From Nitrospira sp. (GTDB taxonomy: Bacteria > Nitrospirota > Nitrospiria > Nitrospirales > Nitrospiraceae), in contig JALDRG010000002.1 of the NCBI GenBank assembly GCA_031315995.1, forward strand, positions 62,001-126,000: a stretch of DNA of 64,000 bases, given 5' to 3'. The translations under genes and the position numbers were made by a program. How positions within the stretch are numbered: the first letter of the stretch is position 1; each line of letters opens with the position of its first letter. Shown here one piece after another: positions 33,503-41,945 of the stretch. The notes under the pieces were generated by a model. The model ran no database searches, had not been told where the DNA came from, and worked only from the letters and a program-made list of their open reading frames with translations.

Positions 33503-33946
33503 CTATGGCGTCCCGCTTTCAATATCCAGCCCGAGACCGATCCAGGCTCGCAACAAGTCATGCCGAGTAATCGAGTAGGCCACGCCCCCCTCGCGTTTCA
33601 CCGGAAGATTCAAAAGACGCTTCTCCTCCATCAGCTTCACCGCCTCATCAATCGTGGTGTCTTCTGTCACCGCGATGCGATCCTTCACCATGATCTGCTC
33701 GGCCGTCATCTGACTCAATTCCTTGTTGGCCCGAAGCACCTTGAGCACATCAAACTCGCTGATAAAACCAATGAGCTCATTTTTACTGTCCACGACCGGC
33801 GCACCCGACGTATGCGAGGATAACAGCTCCACCGCAATCGCCAACCCGTTCTGTCCCGCTTGAAAGACCATCTCGTTGGTCGCCACAATCTGTCCCACTG
33901 TTTTGAATCCGCCCACTGGAACTCCCGGCATCGTCATCGTCGACAT
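33503..33946 (-). CDS. CBS-domain pair protein
   Basis: The ATG at 33946 follows AAAGGGAGG and gives 147 aa with two CBS motifs: the first is centred on VELLSSHTSGAPVVDSKNELIGFISEFDVL and the second on EEKRLLNLPVKREGG...TRHDLLRA. Stand-alone CBS pairs bind adenosine nucleotides and act as energy sensors or regulators of partner proteins. No partner domain is fused. It precedes a strong hairpin and lies before the bc complex genes. Confidence 0.87.
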   Translation of the reverse strand: MSTMTMPGVPVGGFKTVGQIVATNEMVFQAGQNGLAIAVELLSSHTSGAPVVDSKNELIGFISEFDVLKVLRANKELSQMTAEQIMVKDRIAVTEDTTIDEAVKLMEEKRLLNLPVKREGGVAYSITRHDLLRAWIGLGLDIESGTP

Positions 33947-34062
33947 ACACGCCTCCCTTTCTCCACGAGCCCATTGCAAGGGCTCCTTTCGGTGAATCAT
34001 TGAGCAGCAATCCTTTGCTCAATACATACCACTGCACCTTCGCTTTGCGGCTGACGCCGGCC

Positions 34063-34281
34063 TTACCGTTTGCCTCCAGGCCCTGTCGCGCACGTATTGA
34101 TTCCGAACAGGCTCCACGCCGGGCAAAACCCGATCACGCCGGTGACCAGCGCAATGGTTCCTACCGCCAGCATAATTCCTGTGCCGACCGGCGGAAGACC
34201 AGCAAAGGCACCGATACCAATCAAAAGAATCCCGAGCACGATTCGAACCGGCCGTTCAATCCCACCCACGTTGCATGCCAT
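34063..34281 (-). CDS. YgaP-like DUF2892 membrane protein
   Basis: The 72-aa protein has two membrane spans (VRIVLGILLIGIGAFAGL and GTGIMLAVGTIALVTGVIG) and ends with FCPAWSLFGINTCATGPGG, the FCP...TC motif of the DUF2892/YgaP transmembrane tail. In YgaP this segment is fused to rhodanese; here it stands alone. It may bring a sulfur-handling partner to the membrane, in line with the sulfur-linked genes nearby. Confidence 0.82.
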   Translation of the reverse strand: MACNVGGIERPVRIVLGILLIGIGAFAGLPPVGTGIMLAVGTIALVTGVIGFCPAWSLFGINTCATGPGGKR

Positions 34282-34418
34282 GATACGACCTCCTTCATTG
34301 AGCCTTCAGCTACAAGCGATGATCGTCCTCATTGTTTTCCTCTCTCAAATCACCTCTCATCCCGTAGGAGTCAGCATCATCAAAAAGGATTCACTCCGCA
34401 TGCGTTGATGATCGACCG

Positions 34419-34889
34419 CTACGGCGTTGTCGCAAAGCGGTACATATCGTGGCAGGTGGTGCACCGCGCCGTCATGCTCGATAGGCGATTTAGAATTTGA
34501 ATCGAGGACTCACCCTGGGCAATACCGTCCGCCAAATGATCCATATCCTTGTGAATCGACATGCCCATTTGCTTAAAGGCCAGGGGAAGTTTCACCATGA
34601 CGGCGGGATTCACGTCCGCGGCCATCGACATCCCTGCCGCGCGCGCCGCGCCTTCCGCCGCGCTGAGGTTTTGATCCGAACTGCCCAGGACTGTCACCAC
34701 TCCATGGACGGCCTTTAGCAATTGTCGCATCTCCGCCAAGACCAGATCGCGTTCCGCCGGCGCCAAAATGATTTCCGTCCGCCCATCGGCACCCGGTCTG
34801 GTGTGGCCTTGCACAAACAACGCGACGATCATCACCACTGTAATGACCCAGAGCACCAAGGCTCCTAAACCGAGTATGCGCCAATTCAT
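34419..34889 (-). CDS. membrane-anchored helical monohaem cytochrome c
   Basis: The 156-aa protein has an N-terminal anchor (LGLGALVLWVITVVMIVALFV), then a helical region with ILAPAERDLVLAEMRQLLKA, and the haem site CTTCH close to the C-terminus (SMTARCTTCHDMYR), the c'-like placement. It is a paralogue of the protein at 53339-53815; both share GRTEI.LAP.ERD..LAEMRQLLKAV and the C-terminal haem motif. It may be a membrane-tethered electron carrier or NO/O2-binding c' protein. Confidence 0.87.
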   Translation of the reverse strand: MNWRILGLGALVLWVITVVMIVALFVQGHTRPGADGRTEIILAPAERDLVLAEMRQLLKAVHGVVTVLGSSDQNLSAAEGAARAAGMSMAADVNPAVMVKLPLAFKQMGMSIHKDMDHLADGIAQGESSIQILNRLSSMTARCTTCHDMYRFATTP

Positions 34890-34910
34890 TGTACGATTCG
34901 CTCCGTTCGC

Positions 34911-35294
34911 TTAGGGAGTGGGGACGCGTGACCCACTGCCGAGAGTCCGCAGGTAGCCCGTCACATCGCGGATCTCTTCATCTGAGAGAAGAAATTTCCA
35001 CGCGCCCATGGCGGTATTCTTCCGGCCATCGTGAATCTCCCTCATCAGGGTCGCATCCAATTTACCTTGCACGGCAGGAGCGGTAAGGTCAGCAACCGGC
35101 GGATTGAATTTCATCACCCCTTGACCTCTCCCATCGACACCATGGCACCGAACGCAGAGATTGGCATACAAAGATTTCCCCTTGACCTCGTCGGCTCTCG
35201 CGGCAGACCAGCCGCCTGACAACGTGGAGAGGAGGAGTAGGGACAGAAGGAACGGAAACCTATTCCTGCTGCTCACCTTCACCCTCTCTTTCAT
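34911..35294 (-). CDS. periplasmic monohaem cytochrome c
   Basis: The ATG at 35294 gives 127 aa; a GTG at 35276 with a closer AGAGGG site is a reasonable alternative start. The signal peptide (PFLLSLLLLSTLSGGWSAARA) precedes the haem site CVRCHGVDGRGQG and the C-terminus DEEIRDVTGYLRTLG. It is a class I soluble cytochrome. It lies 21 bases upstream of the c'-like gene at 34419-34889, so they are probably co-transcribed. Confidence 0.87.
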   Translation of the reverse strand: MKERVKVSSRNRFPFLLSLLLLSTLSGGWSAARADEVKGKSLYANLCVRCHGVDGRGQGVMKFNPPVADLTAPAVQGKLDATLMREIHDGRKNTAMGAWKFLLSDEEIRDVTGYLRTLGSGSRVPTP

Positions 35295-35742
35295 TATCAT
35301 TGCGTCAATGATACCAACTTGGCGTAGGTTCACGCTCCTGAGCTATTGCGATCTTTGTGCCAATACGATCTTCCAGCCCGTCAGGCAAATCTTCTCAGAA
35401 CACCAGGGTCGAATACGAAGGGAACAGGCCCACGGAGAGAGAAATGGAGAGAATAGCCCCAGTGCCGTGCGGGGCATTGACGCAAGACGCCACACTGTTC
35501 GCAGCCGGTCGAAGCTCGCCATCGGCCAGGTTTCTGCCTCCGCCACCTGTCAAGAGGCTAAAAGCCGCGCCGGTCGTTCCTTAGAGTCGCAGTCTTCCGA
35601 AAGAGGGTTTATAATCCCCACACCCGAGGCAAGTCGTGAGTCTTGAGTGCTGATCCAAGGGAATGGCCTATTCCTCCGGAGTGATTTCAAACTCACTACT
35701 TGGAATTTCTACACAGCGATCTCCCACGAAGGAGGTGCGGCG
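35295..35742. other. divergent intergenic region, about 450 bases
   Basis: The gap separates the divergent cytochrome (-) and YbaK-like (+) genes and should hold both promoters. Short frames exist but show no domain-like sequence. A strong AAGGAGGTG lies right before 35743 and belongs to the downstream gene. No repeat or operator is obvious. Confidence 0.45.
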
Positions 35743-36225
35743 ATGTCCATCTCACACACACTCAAAGAGTACCTCGATCGCGAACACGTTCATTATGAGG
35801 TCTTGCCGCATCCGGCAGCCTTTCGCGCGGTGTTCATCGCCCAAACGCTCCACACGCCGATGAATGAAATCGCCAAAGTCGTAGTGGTGAAGGCAGATCA
35901 CCGCTTTGTGATGACGGTGCTGCCGGCCAGCTGGAACGTGGACCTCCACCGTCTCCGCGATGTCTTCACGGCCCACCATATACGGCTCGCCACTGAGGAC
36001 GAGATCAAAGCACTGTTCCCGGACTGCGAGGTCGGCGCGATGCCGCCTTTCGGGAACCTCTATGGGCTCGACGTCTACGTGGATCAGTCACTGACCGAGG
36101 ATGAGGAAATTACATTTCAAGCCGGCACCCATTCCGAAGCGATCCGCATGCGATACTGGGACTTCGCGGCACTCGTCTTTCCCGTTGTGGCGGAGTTCCA
36201 CCGACTGCCCTCGGAAGTCTGGTGA
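35743..36225 (+). CDS. YbaK/ProX-like aminoacyl-tRNA deacylase domain protein
   Basis: The ATG at 35743 follows GAAGGAGGTG and gives 160 aa. The YbaK fold is shown by HYEVLPHPAAFRAVFIAQTL, the IAKVVVVKADHRFVMTVLPAS strand region with the conserved Lys, and CEVGAMPPFGNLYGLDVYVDQSL. Such proteins deacylate mischarged tRNAs such as Cys- or Ala-tRNA-Pro, or act on related substrates. It is a single + strand gene between divergent and convergent - strand genes. Confidence 0.87.
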   Translation: MSISHTLKEYLDREHVHYEVLPHPAAFRAVFIAQTLHTPMNEIAKVVVVKADHRFVMTVLPASWNVDLHRLRDVFTAHHIRLATEDEIKALFPDCEVGAMPPFGNLYGLDVYVDQSLTEDEEITFQAGTHSEAIRMRYWDFAALVFPVVAEFHRLPSEVW

Positions 36226-36312
36226 CGCCGAGGGAGCCGCCTATGGAAACAGCGCGGGACTCACGATTCAGGGACGGTGACCATCGCGGAGGATGAGGGG
36301 TCTGAGGCGGCC

Positions 36313-36750
36313 CTACTGAGTGATGGTCGGCTCGAGTATCATGCGGGTTTTCATCGAATTGGAGATCAGGCAATTGGCTTCGGCCTTTTCGATCAGTTCT
36401 TTGGCCTTCGCCGCATCAGTGCCTGACTGAAGCGTGATGTGCGGCCGTACTGTGATCGTGGTGACCTGGAATTTCCCGTCCACGAGTTCGAGACGTCCCT
36501 CCGCCTCGCATTGATAAGCCGTAAAGGTCAATCCCGCCCGTTCCGCCACAGCCAGGAATGTCGTCATGACACAGGCATTGGCTGCCGCGACGTACAGATC
36601 CTCCGGCGACCAGATTCCGTCATGCCCTTTGAACTCCGGAGGTGTCGCGACCTGGATCTCCGGTTTCCCGTCGCAGGTGATGACCCCTTTTTTCTGTTCC
36701 GTCCATTTCACCGCTGTACGATAGGTATAGACCTTACTGCGAACGTCCAT
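36313..36750 (-). CDS. OsmC-family protein (second copy)
   Basis: The ATG at 36750 follows GGGAGGAAGC and gives 145 aa. The segment WSPEDLYVAAANACVMTTFLAVAE supplies the first active Cys, and the C-terminal EKAEANCLISNSMK the second. This is a different OsmC branch from that at 25369-25806 (its ends and loops differ). It should reduce hydroperoxides or related thiol-reactive compounds in the cytoplasm. It lies 14 bases downstream of the acetolactate-synthase-like gene. Confidence 0.88.
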   Translation of the reverse strand: MDVRSKVYTYRTAVKWTEQKKGVITCDGKPEIQVATPPEFKGHDGIWSPEDLYVAAANACVMTTFLAVAERAGLTFTAYQCEAEGRLELVDGKFQVTTITVRPHITLQSGTDAAKAKELIEKAEANCLISNSMKTRMILEPTITQ

Positions 36751-36764
36751 CGCTTCCTCCCGTT

Positions 36765-38408
36765 TCACTCGTGATATTGTTTCCGCAACCGATCCGACAG
36801 ACGCAGATTCTCGGAATAATCGACGGGACAATCGATGACCGCCGGGCGGCCGCACGTCAGGGCGACCTTCATGATCGCTCCCAGTTCGGATGGCCCTTCC
36901 ACTCGAAATCCCGCAGCTCCAAAGCTTTTGGCATACGCGACGAAATCGGGATTATTGAATTCGACGCCGGAAGTCCGGTGGAAACGAACCTGCTGCTTCC
37001 AGCGAATCACCCCATACCCATCGTCGCGCCAGATGAGGATGACAATCGGCAGGCCAAGCCGCACCGCCGTTTCGAGTTCTTGAGAGTTCATCAGGAATCC
37101 AGCGTCACCCGTCACGGCCATCACTTGACGGTCAGGATAGAGAAGTTGCGCCGCGACGGCGCCCGGCAGCCCGATACCCATCGAGGCAAAGCCATTCGAA
37201 ATGATGCAGGTGTTCGGCTGCTCGCAGGCAAACATCCTCGCCATCCACAGCTTGTGGGCGCCCACATCACATATCACCAGAGCGTCCGGCTTGAGCGCCG
37301 CGCGCAGTTCACTCACGATGTGCTGCGGTCTCATGGGCCAAATCCGGGATGCCGCATGCTCTTCGTCGAACCCATCCTGGATCGTCTGGCGGCAGTGCCG
37401 ACCCCATTCGCCAGGGAACGAACGCAGAGATTGTCCGATTAAGTCGACCGAGAGCGCGATGTTTCCGACCACTCCGACCCCGACGACATAATGCGCATCC
37501 ACTTCGGCCGGAGCCACGTCGACATGAACGATCGGTTTATGGCGATCGGGATTCCAAAAACAGGGAGCATATTCAACCGGATCATAACCCACCGCGATCA
37601 CGAGGTCGCTTTCGACGAGCACCCGCGCCGCATAGTCCTGCATCTGCAGACCGATGGTGTAGAGAGACAAGGGGTCGGAGTCCGGCATCACGCCCTTGGC
37701 CATGAAGGTATGGATAACCGGAACACCGAATCGCCGCGCAAACCGCCGCACCGCTTCTGTCGCCGCCCCGCGCACAATTCCGTTTCCGGCCAGTAACACC
37801 GGTCGTGTGGACTTCCCGATGATATCGACCGCACGTGTGACCTGAACCGGCACCGGTTCCGGAAGCACCGGATGTTGCACCAGCAAGGGATCCACCAGGT
37901 CGATATCCGTCAAATCTTGAGCGGCCACGTCTTCCGGCAATTCCAGGTGCGTGGCGCCGGGCTTTTCAGTCTCCGCCACTTTAAACGCCTTCCGCACGGC
38001 TTCCGGAATGATGTGCGGCCTAAAGATCTCCGCATTCCATTTCGTGACGGACCGAAACATCGATCGAACGTCGATCGATTGATGCGACTCCTTGTGCACG
38101 CGATCGAGTGACACCTGTGCCGTCAGCGCCACGAGGGGTGCGCGATCGAGATACGCATCCGCCACACCGGTGAGCAGATTCGTGGCACCGGGACCCAAGG
38201 TGGAGAGGCAGACACCGGCTTTACCCGTGAGTCGTCCCTGTACATCGGCCATAAAGGCGGCGCCCTGCTCGTGCCTCGTCACCACGAAGCTGATGGACGA
38301 GTCGAGCAGCGAGTCCATCACATCGAGGTTCTCTTCACCCGGCACGCCAAATACATACCTCACGCCTTCATTCTCTAAACAGCGAATGAGCAATTCGGAT
38401 GCCTTCAT
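36765..38408 (-). CDS. acetolactate-synthase-like ThDP enzyme
   Basis: The 547-aa enzyme has three ThDP-family domains. The catalytic Glu47 is in TRHEQGAAFMAD, the central domain has VRGAATEAVRRFARRFGVPV, and the ThDP site has GDAGFLMNSQELETAV then IWRDDGYGVIRWKQ. The sequence is closest in style to catabolic AlsS-like synthases, which make acetolactate from pyruvate, although related ThDP enzymes (glyoxylate carboligase, sulfoacetaldehyde acetyltransferase) cannot be excluded. There is no small regulatory subunit nearby. It is followed by the OsmC gene. Confidence 0.85.
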   Translation of the reverse strand: MKASELLIRCLENEGVRYVFGVPGEENLDVMDSLLDSSISFVVTRHEQGAAFMADVQGRLTGKAGVCLSTLGPGATNLLTGVADAYLDRAPLVALTAQVSLDRVHKESHQSIDVRSMFRSVTKWNAEIFRPHIIPEAVRKAFKVAETEKPGATHLELPEDVAAQDLTDIDLVDPLLVQHPVLPEPVPVQVTRAVDIIGKSTRPVLLAGNGIVRGAATEAVRRFARRFGVPVIHTFMAKGVMPDSDPLSLYTIGLQMQDYAARVLVESDLVIAVGYDPVEYAPCFWNPDRHKPIVHVDVAPAEVDAHYVVGVGVVGNIALSVDLIGQSLRSFPGEWGRHCRQTIQDGFDEEHAASRIWPMRPQHIVSELRAALKPDALVICDVGAHKLWMARMFACEQPNTCIISNGFASMGIGLPGAVAAQLLYPDRQVMAVTGDAGFLMNSQELETAVRLGLPIVILIWRDDGYGVIRWKQQVRFHRTSGVEFNNPDFVAYAKSFGAAGFRVEGPSELGAIMKVALTCGRPAVIDCPVDYSENLRLSDRLRKQYHE

Positions 38409-38627
38409 CGTAGCCTGTCCTGCCGAGTTGCAGAAAAACTTTGATGGTGCACGATCAATTCAACGGCCCGCACATGCATCACAATAGAACAACTTTCCCG
38501 CAGGATGCTCAAAACGGCGATCTTCTCACCCGCCCGCCTCACGCCTGCCTAGACAGGCTCTTTTCCCATAGCGGTACGCTGAGGGTCTGAATGATGCGAG
38601 AACGCCGGCGACGGACGTTCAGTCCTG

Positions 38628-39044
38628 CTAGAGATGGTAATCGCCTGACGCTTCAGGTTGGTACAGGACTTCCTTGATTCGCACGGTTCGCATTCCGGCC
38701 GGAACGGGCCAATCCACTGTCCCGCCCGCCCGAGAACCCAACAGGGCGGTCCCGATCGGCGCGAGAATCGAGATTTTCTTCTCGGGAATACTGGCATCAG
38801 AAGGAAACACCAATGTGTAGACATTCTCCATGCCGGTATCCATGTCCTCGATCCGGACTTGGGAATTCATCGTAACCACATCAGGGGGAATTGCTGATGG
38901 GCCCACGACATGGGCGCGATCGAGCTCATTCTCCACACTATCCAGATGATCCCGGTCCCATGCGTTGGTGTTGACGCGTGCCTTCAGGACATCCCTGAGA
39001 CGATTCAAATCGAATTCGGTGATATAAATGTCGCGAGTGGTCAT
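38628..39044 (-). CDS. rnk: Rnk/GreA-like transcription regulator
   Basis: The 138-aa protein has a short N-terminal helical part (ITEFDLNRLRDVLKARV) and a C-terminal GreA/Rnk FKBP-like domain (VTMNSQVRIEDMDTG...KISILAPIGTALLG...VRIKEVLYQPEASGDYHL). It lacks the long GreA coiled coil, which fits Rnk, a regulator of nucleoside diphosphate kinase that can bind RNA polymerase. Its ATG overlaps the stop of the tandem UspA gene (39041-39044). Confidence 0.85.
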   Translation of the reverse strand: MTTRDIYITEFDLNRLRDVLKARVNTNAWDRDHLDSVENELDRAHVVGPSAIPPDVVTMNSQVRIEDMDTGMENVYTLVFPSDASIPEKKISILAPIGTALLGSRAGGTVDWPVPAGMRTVRIKEVLYQPEASGDYHL

Positions 39045-40018
39045 TGCTCTGCTCCTGTGATTTCCATGGCTCCCATCGTCTGCGGCACCACCCGACGATG
39101 GCCCGGCGCGAATTTCGGTGTCTTTACCGTCAAGACCGGACAGGTCGCCCGCCGCAATACCGCCTCCGCAACGCTTCCGAATCGTCGTTCGGAGACACCG
39201 CGGCGACCATGCGTCCCCATCACAATCAGATCGGACCGATGCCGTAACGCGGAGGCCAAGATGCTATCGGAAGGCACCCCACCGGAAATCTCAAAATCTG
39301 CCGGCAGCCCGAATGAGGTCACGAGATCCCTGAGTTCCGTCAGTTGCCGGTTCCAATGGTCTCGTTTGCGTGATTCGTGCTCGATCAGGCCGAAGCCGCA
39401 ATCCACGTCATAGCAGAGAGGCTCCAACACGTGCAGAAGTGTCAGCTTGGCCCCAAGACCATGCGCCAACTGAATGGCATATTCAGTCGCATCCAGCGAC
39501 GGGCTTGAAAAATCAACAGGCGTCAGAATATTCCGGAGCGGAACATGGGGATGTGCATCTTTCGGCTTTCCCACCTCGTCTCGAACCCCCGATACGGCGA
39601 GAATCGGACAGGGCCCGTCCCTGATCACCCGTTCCACCGTGCTGCCGATCAACCCGTACAGCAAATTCGTGCGCCCCTGCAGACCCATCACCACCAGATC
39701 CGCTGCATTGTTCCTCGCCGCGAGGCCGACCTGCTCCGTCGGATTCCCCATTGCCAGCCGAATCGTGGCCGAGATGCCGCTGCGTACCATCTGGTCATAC
39801 ACTTGCTCCAACCGCTGCATACCGGTTACTCGCGCCTGCTCCACGACGGCGATAGTCGCGACATCGGCATTCAACCAGTGAGGCGCCTCGATGACGTGCA
39901 GCACATCCACCTTGGCATCCCACGCGGTGGCCAGATACATGGCATACTCTTGCGCACGGGCGGCATCATCCGAAAAATCGGTCGCGAACAGGATCCTGGT
40001 CGCCAATGGAGTATTCAT
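39041..40018 (-). CDS. tandem universal stress protein (second copy)
   Basis: The ATG at 40018 follows AGGAGCG and gives 325 aa with two UspA domains: ILFATDFSDDAARAQEYAMY...MGLQGRTNLLYGLIGSTVERV, and ILTPVDFSSPSLDATEYA...MGTHGRRGVSERRFGSVAEAV. Both have nucleotide-binding loops. It is coupled to rnk. A paralogue is at 8981-9838, but the two copies are clearly diverged. Confidence 0.92.
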   Translation of the reverse strand: MNTPLATRILFATDFSDDAARAQEYAMYLATAWDAKVDVLHVIEAPHWLNADVATIAVVEQARVTGMQRLEQVYDQMVRSGISATIRLAMGNPTEQVGLAARNNAADLVVMGLQGRTNLLYGLIGSTVERVIRDGPCPILAVSGVRDEVGKPKDAHPHVPLRNILTPVDFSSPSLDATEYAIQLAHGLGAKLTLLHVLEPLCYDVDCGFGLIEHESRKRDHWNRQLTELRDLVTSFGLPADFEISGGVPSDSILASALRHRSDLIVMGTHGRRGVSERRFGSVAEAVLRRATCPVLTVKTPKFAPGHRRVVPQTMGAMEITGAEQ

Positions 40019-40370
40019 AACGCGCTCCTGTAGGACAATTGGACGGCTGATCCCGTGCGTGCGGCCGGGCTTTCGATCGATCGAGAGCCACCACGTCGAG
40101 CCGGCGATCATTGTGGGTGTCGATGTTCCAAGATGCTCGCAGTGATCAACTGATACCGGATCGAACGAGCAAGACGAATGCCAGTCTCTCATCTCCTCAC
40201 GACTGCGAGACTCGCAAACATTCTCCGGCCTTCGCTCAGCACAGGAACCGCCCTTCACCGAGCGACTGTTGCCATTTGCCGCAGAGGCGCCCTGCACGGT
40301 GAGGCGATACACCCCGCTGCAACGTCATCGGTTCAGGTGCTGACGGGGCATCGGTCCGGGCGATGCCGAT
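40019..40370. other. 352-base intergenic stretch
   Basis: This - strand gap contains the presumed promoter for the UspA-rnk pair and the end of the sugar nucleotidyltransferase gene's upstream neighbour region. I see no gene, tRNA or clear hairpin. Confidence 0.4.
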
Positions 40371-41390
40371 CTACATCACCCGCGCTTCACCCTCTTCATC
40401 TCGCACTACCAGCGCGCCTGCCTGCCGTGGGGCGCCCTCTTCGGCTGCCGCGGCCCTCAGATGTTCGACCAGCGGCCTGGGCACTCTGCCCAGACGCGTG
40501 AGGGTCTCCATGACCCGCGCAGGACTCCCACAGTCGCTCCACCCTACACCCTTCATCTCCATCACCGCAGTCTCGCCTGACACGCGCGCCAGGAGGTCAC
40601 GTGAAAAATTCAGGTTCGGCATACGCTCATAAATCGCCCGCAGCACTTCCGGCTCTTTCGGTGTATCGATCACCTGGCTGAGTCGTTCGAAGTCGTCCAT
40701 CATCGTCGGCAGCATCCGTCGACCAAGGTTCCAGAGCGTGTCCACTTTCCCGGTCATCAGACTGGTATTCCACAAGGCTCCTGAGGCATAGGCCAACTGC
40801 GCCAACGCCGGCTCCGGATTCTCTAAGAATATTTTGACGGCCCGAACCGAGCGAGTGCCGAAACAGGCCAGTTCCTGATCCGGCCTGATCCACCCATAGT
40901 CTGATTCCGGACCTTCAGGGCGGACCGCAAGCAACACCACCTTGGTGGTCAATTTCTCCGCCGCCCGGACGGCATACAACACTTCCCCGAGAAATCGCTC
41001 CTCAGGAAACACAACATGAGCCGAGGGAGAGATCACGACCGTGCCTTCAGGATCACGCGCTCGGATGTAGGTCAGCGGGAGAAAAATCCCGGGCGCCGTG
41101 TCCGCATTGCGTGGCTGCACCAGCACCATTCCTGGGTCTCGCTCACCGATCTGCCCCCAGGCCTCATGGTGTCCACGCCCAACCACCACGACCGTGCGCG
41201 CAGGATTCGTGACTCGCATCATGCGGTCGAGCGTGTGCTGGAACATGGACCTCGTCCCGATGAATCGGCAATATTGTTTGGGGATCGTCCGGCCGAGCCA
41301 GCGTCTGATCGCCGGTTGCATGCGGACGCCTTCCCCTCCCGCCAGCACGATCGACCAACGTCGTCCCCCCGGGTCCGACAACTGTCGCAT
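40371..41390 (-). CDS. sugar-phosphate nucleotidyltransferase (mannose-1-phosphate guanylyltransferase-like)
   Basis: The ATG at 41390 follows GGAAGGAGG and gives 339 aa. The frame stays open upstream with a hydrophobic stretch (TLLVWGAVLWFATTTLSL) and an ATG at 41465, so a longer anchored form cannot be ruled out. The nucleotide-binding motif is LAGGEGVRMQPAIRRWLG, with PKQYCRFIGTRSMF and the VVISPSAHVVFPEERF and VGWSDCGSPARV segments typical of GMP-type guanylyltransferases. It makes NDP-sugars for surface glycans. The PMI-like domain is absent. Confidence 0.85.
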   Translation of the reverse strand: MRQLSDPGGRRWSIVLAGGEGVRMQPAIRRWLGRTIPKQYCRFIGTRSMFQHTLDRMMRVTNPARTVVVVGRGHHEAWGQIGERDPGMVLVQPRNADTAPGIFLPLTYIRARDPEGTVVISPSAHVVFPEERFLGEVLYAVRAAEKLTTKVVLLAVRPEGPESDYGWIRPDQELACFGTRSVRAVKIFLENPEPALAQLAYASGALWNTSLMTGKVDTLWNLGRRMLPTMMDDFERLSQVIDTPKEPEVLRAIYERMPNLNFSRDLLARVSGETAVMEMKGVGWSDCGSPARVMETLTRLGRVPRPLVEHLRAAAAEEGAPRQAGALVVRDEEGEARVM

Positions 41391-41643
41391 GAAGACCTCC
41401 TTCCGTCGAAGGGACAGGGTTGTGGTGGCGAACCACAGAACCGCGCCCCACACCAACAATGTCATCCCGCCGAGTGTCCGTGACGTGTAATTCGCGAAGC
41501 GTACCTCGTTGGGGAAGAGCAGGAGGCCTCTGACGTAGAGCTGGTCGCAACACGCCCATTCGCGATTTCGGACCACGCGATGAGTGATCCATCAGAAGCT
41601 CTTCACTGCGGACGAGAGACGAACGGCGGACGAAGAAAGCCCC

Positions 41644-41754
41644 TTACTCGGAGAGATCCAGCAGGGATAGACCCCAGAAGACCATGACCCCCATCACGGC
41701 AATGGCCAACAACATGAGCAGGGTGACCGGCGCGATGGGTTTCAGTTTGTTCAT
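41644..41754 (-). CDS. 36-aa single-span membrane peptide
   Basis: The ATG at 41754 opens 36 codons, ending with TAA at 41644-41646. The sequence begins MNKLKPIAPVTLLMLLAIAV and continues with a second half that stays hydrophobic to a DLSE end, giving one or two helices. The codon pattern and stop fit a real small gene, but the ribosome binding site is weak. It is isolated between the nucleotidyltransferase and the histidine kinase genes. Function is unknown. Confidence 0.45.
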   Translation of the reverse strand: MNKLKPIAPVTLLMLLAIAVMGVMVFWGLSLLDLSE

Positions 41755-41945
41755 CTCGTTCACTATTCAAGATCGGTCCGAGAGAGGATTCCTATCACCT
41801 CGCCCCGCCACAATGACACTGTAGCCGCGCAACATGAATCGGCGATGAATCGGACATGAAAACTTTCTCATATGAGAGCAGGCTGGATGCAGGTAGGGCG
41901 ACCGACACCGTAAGCGGAACGAATCGGCACAGACGCCGGCAACCG

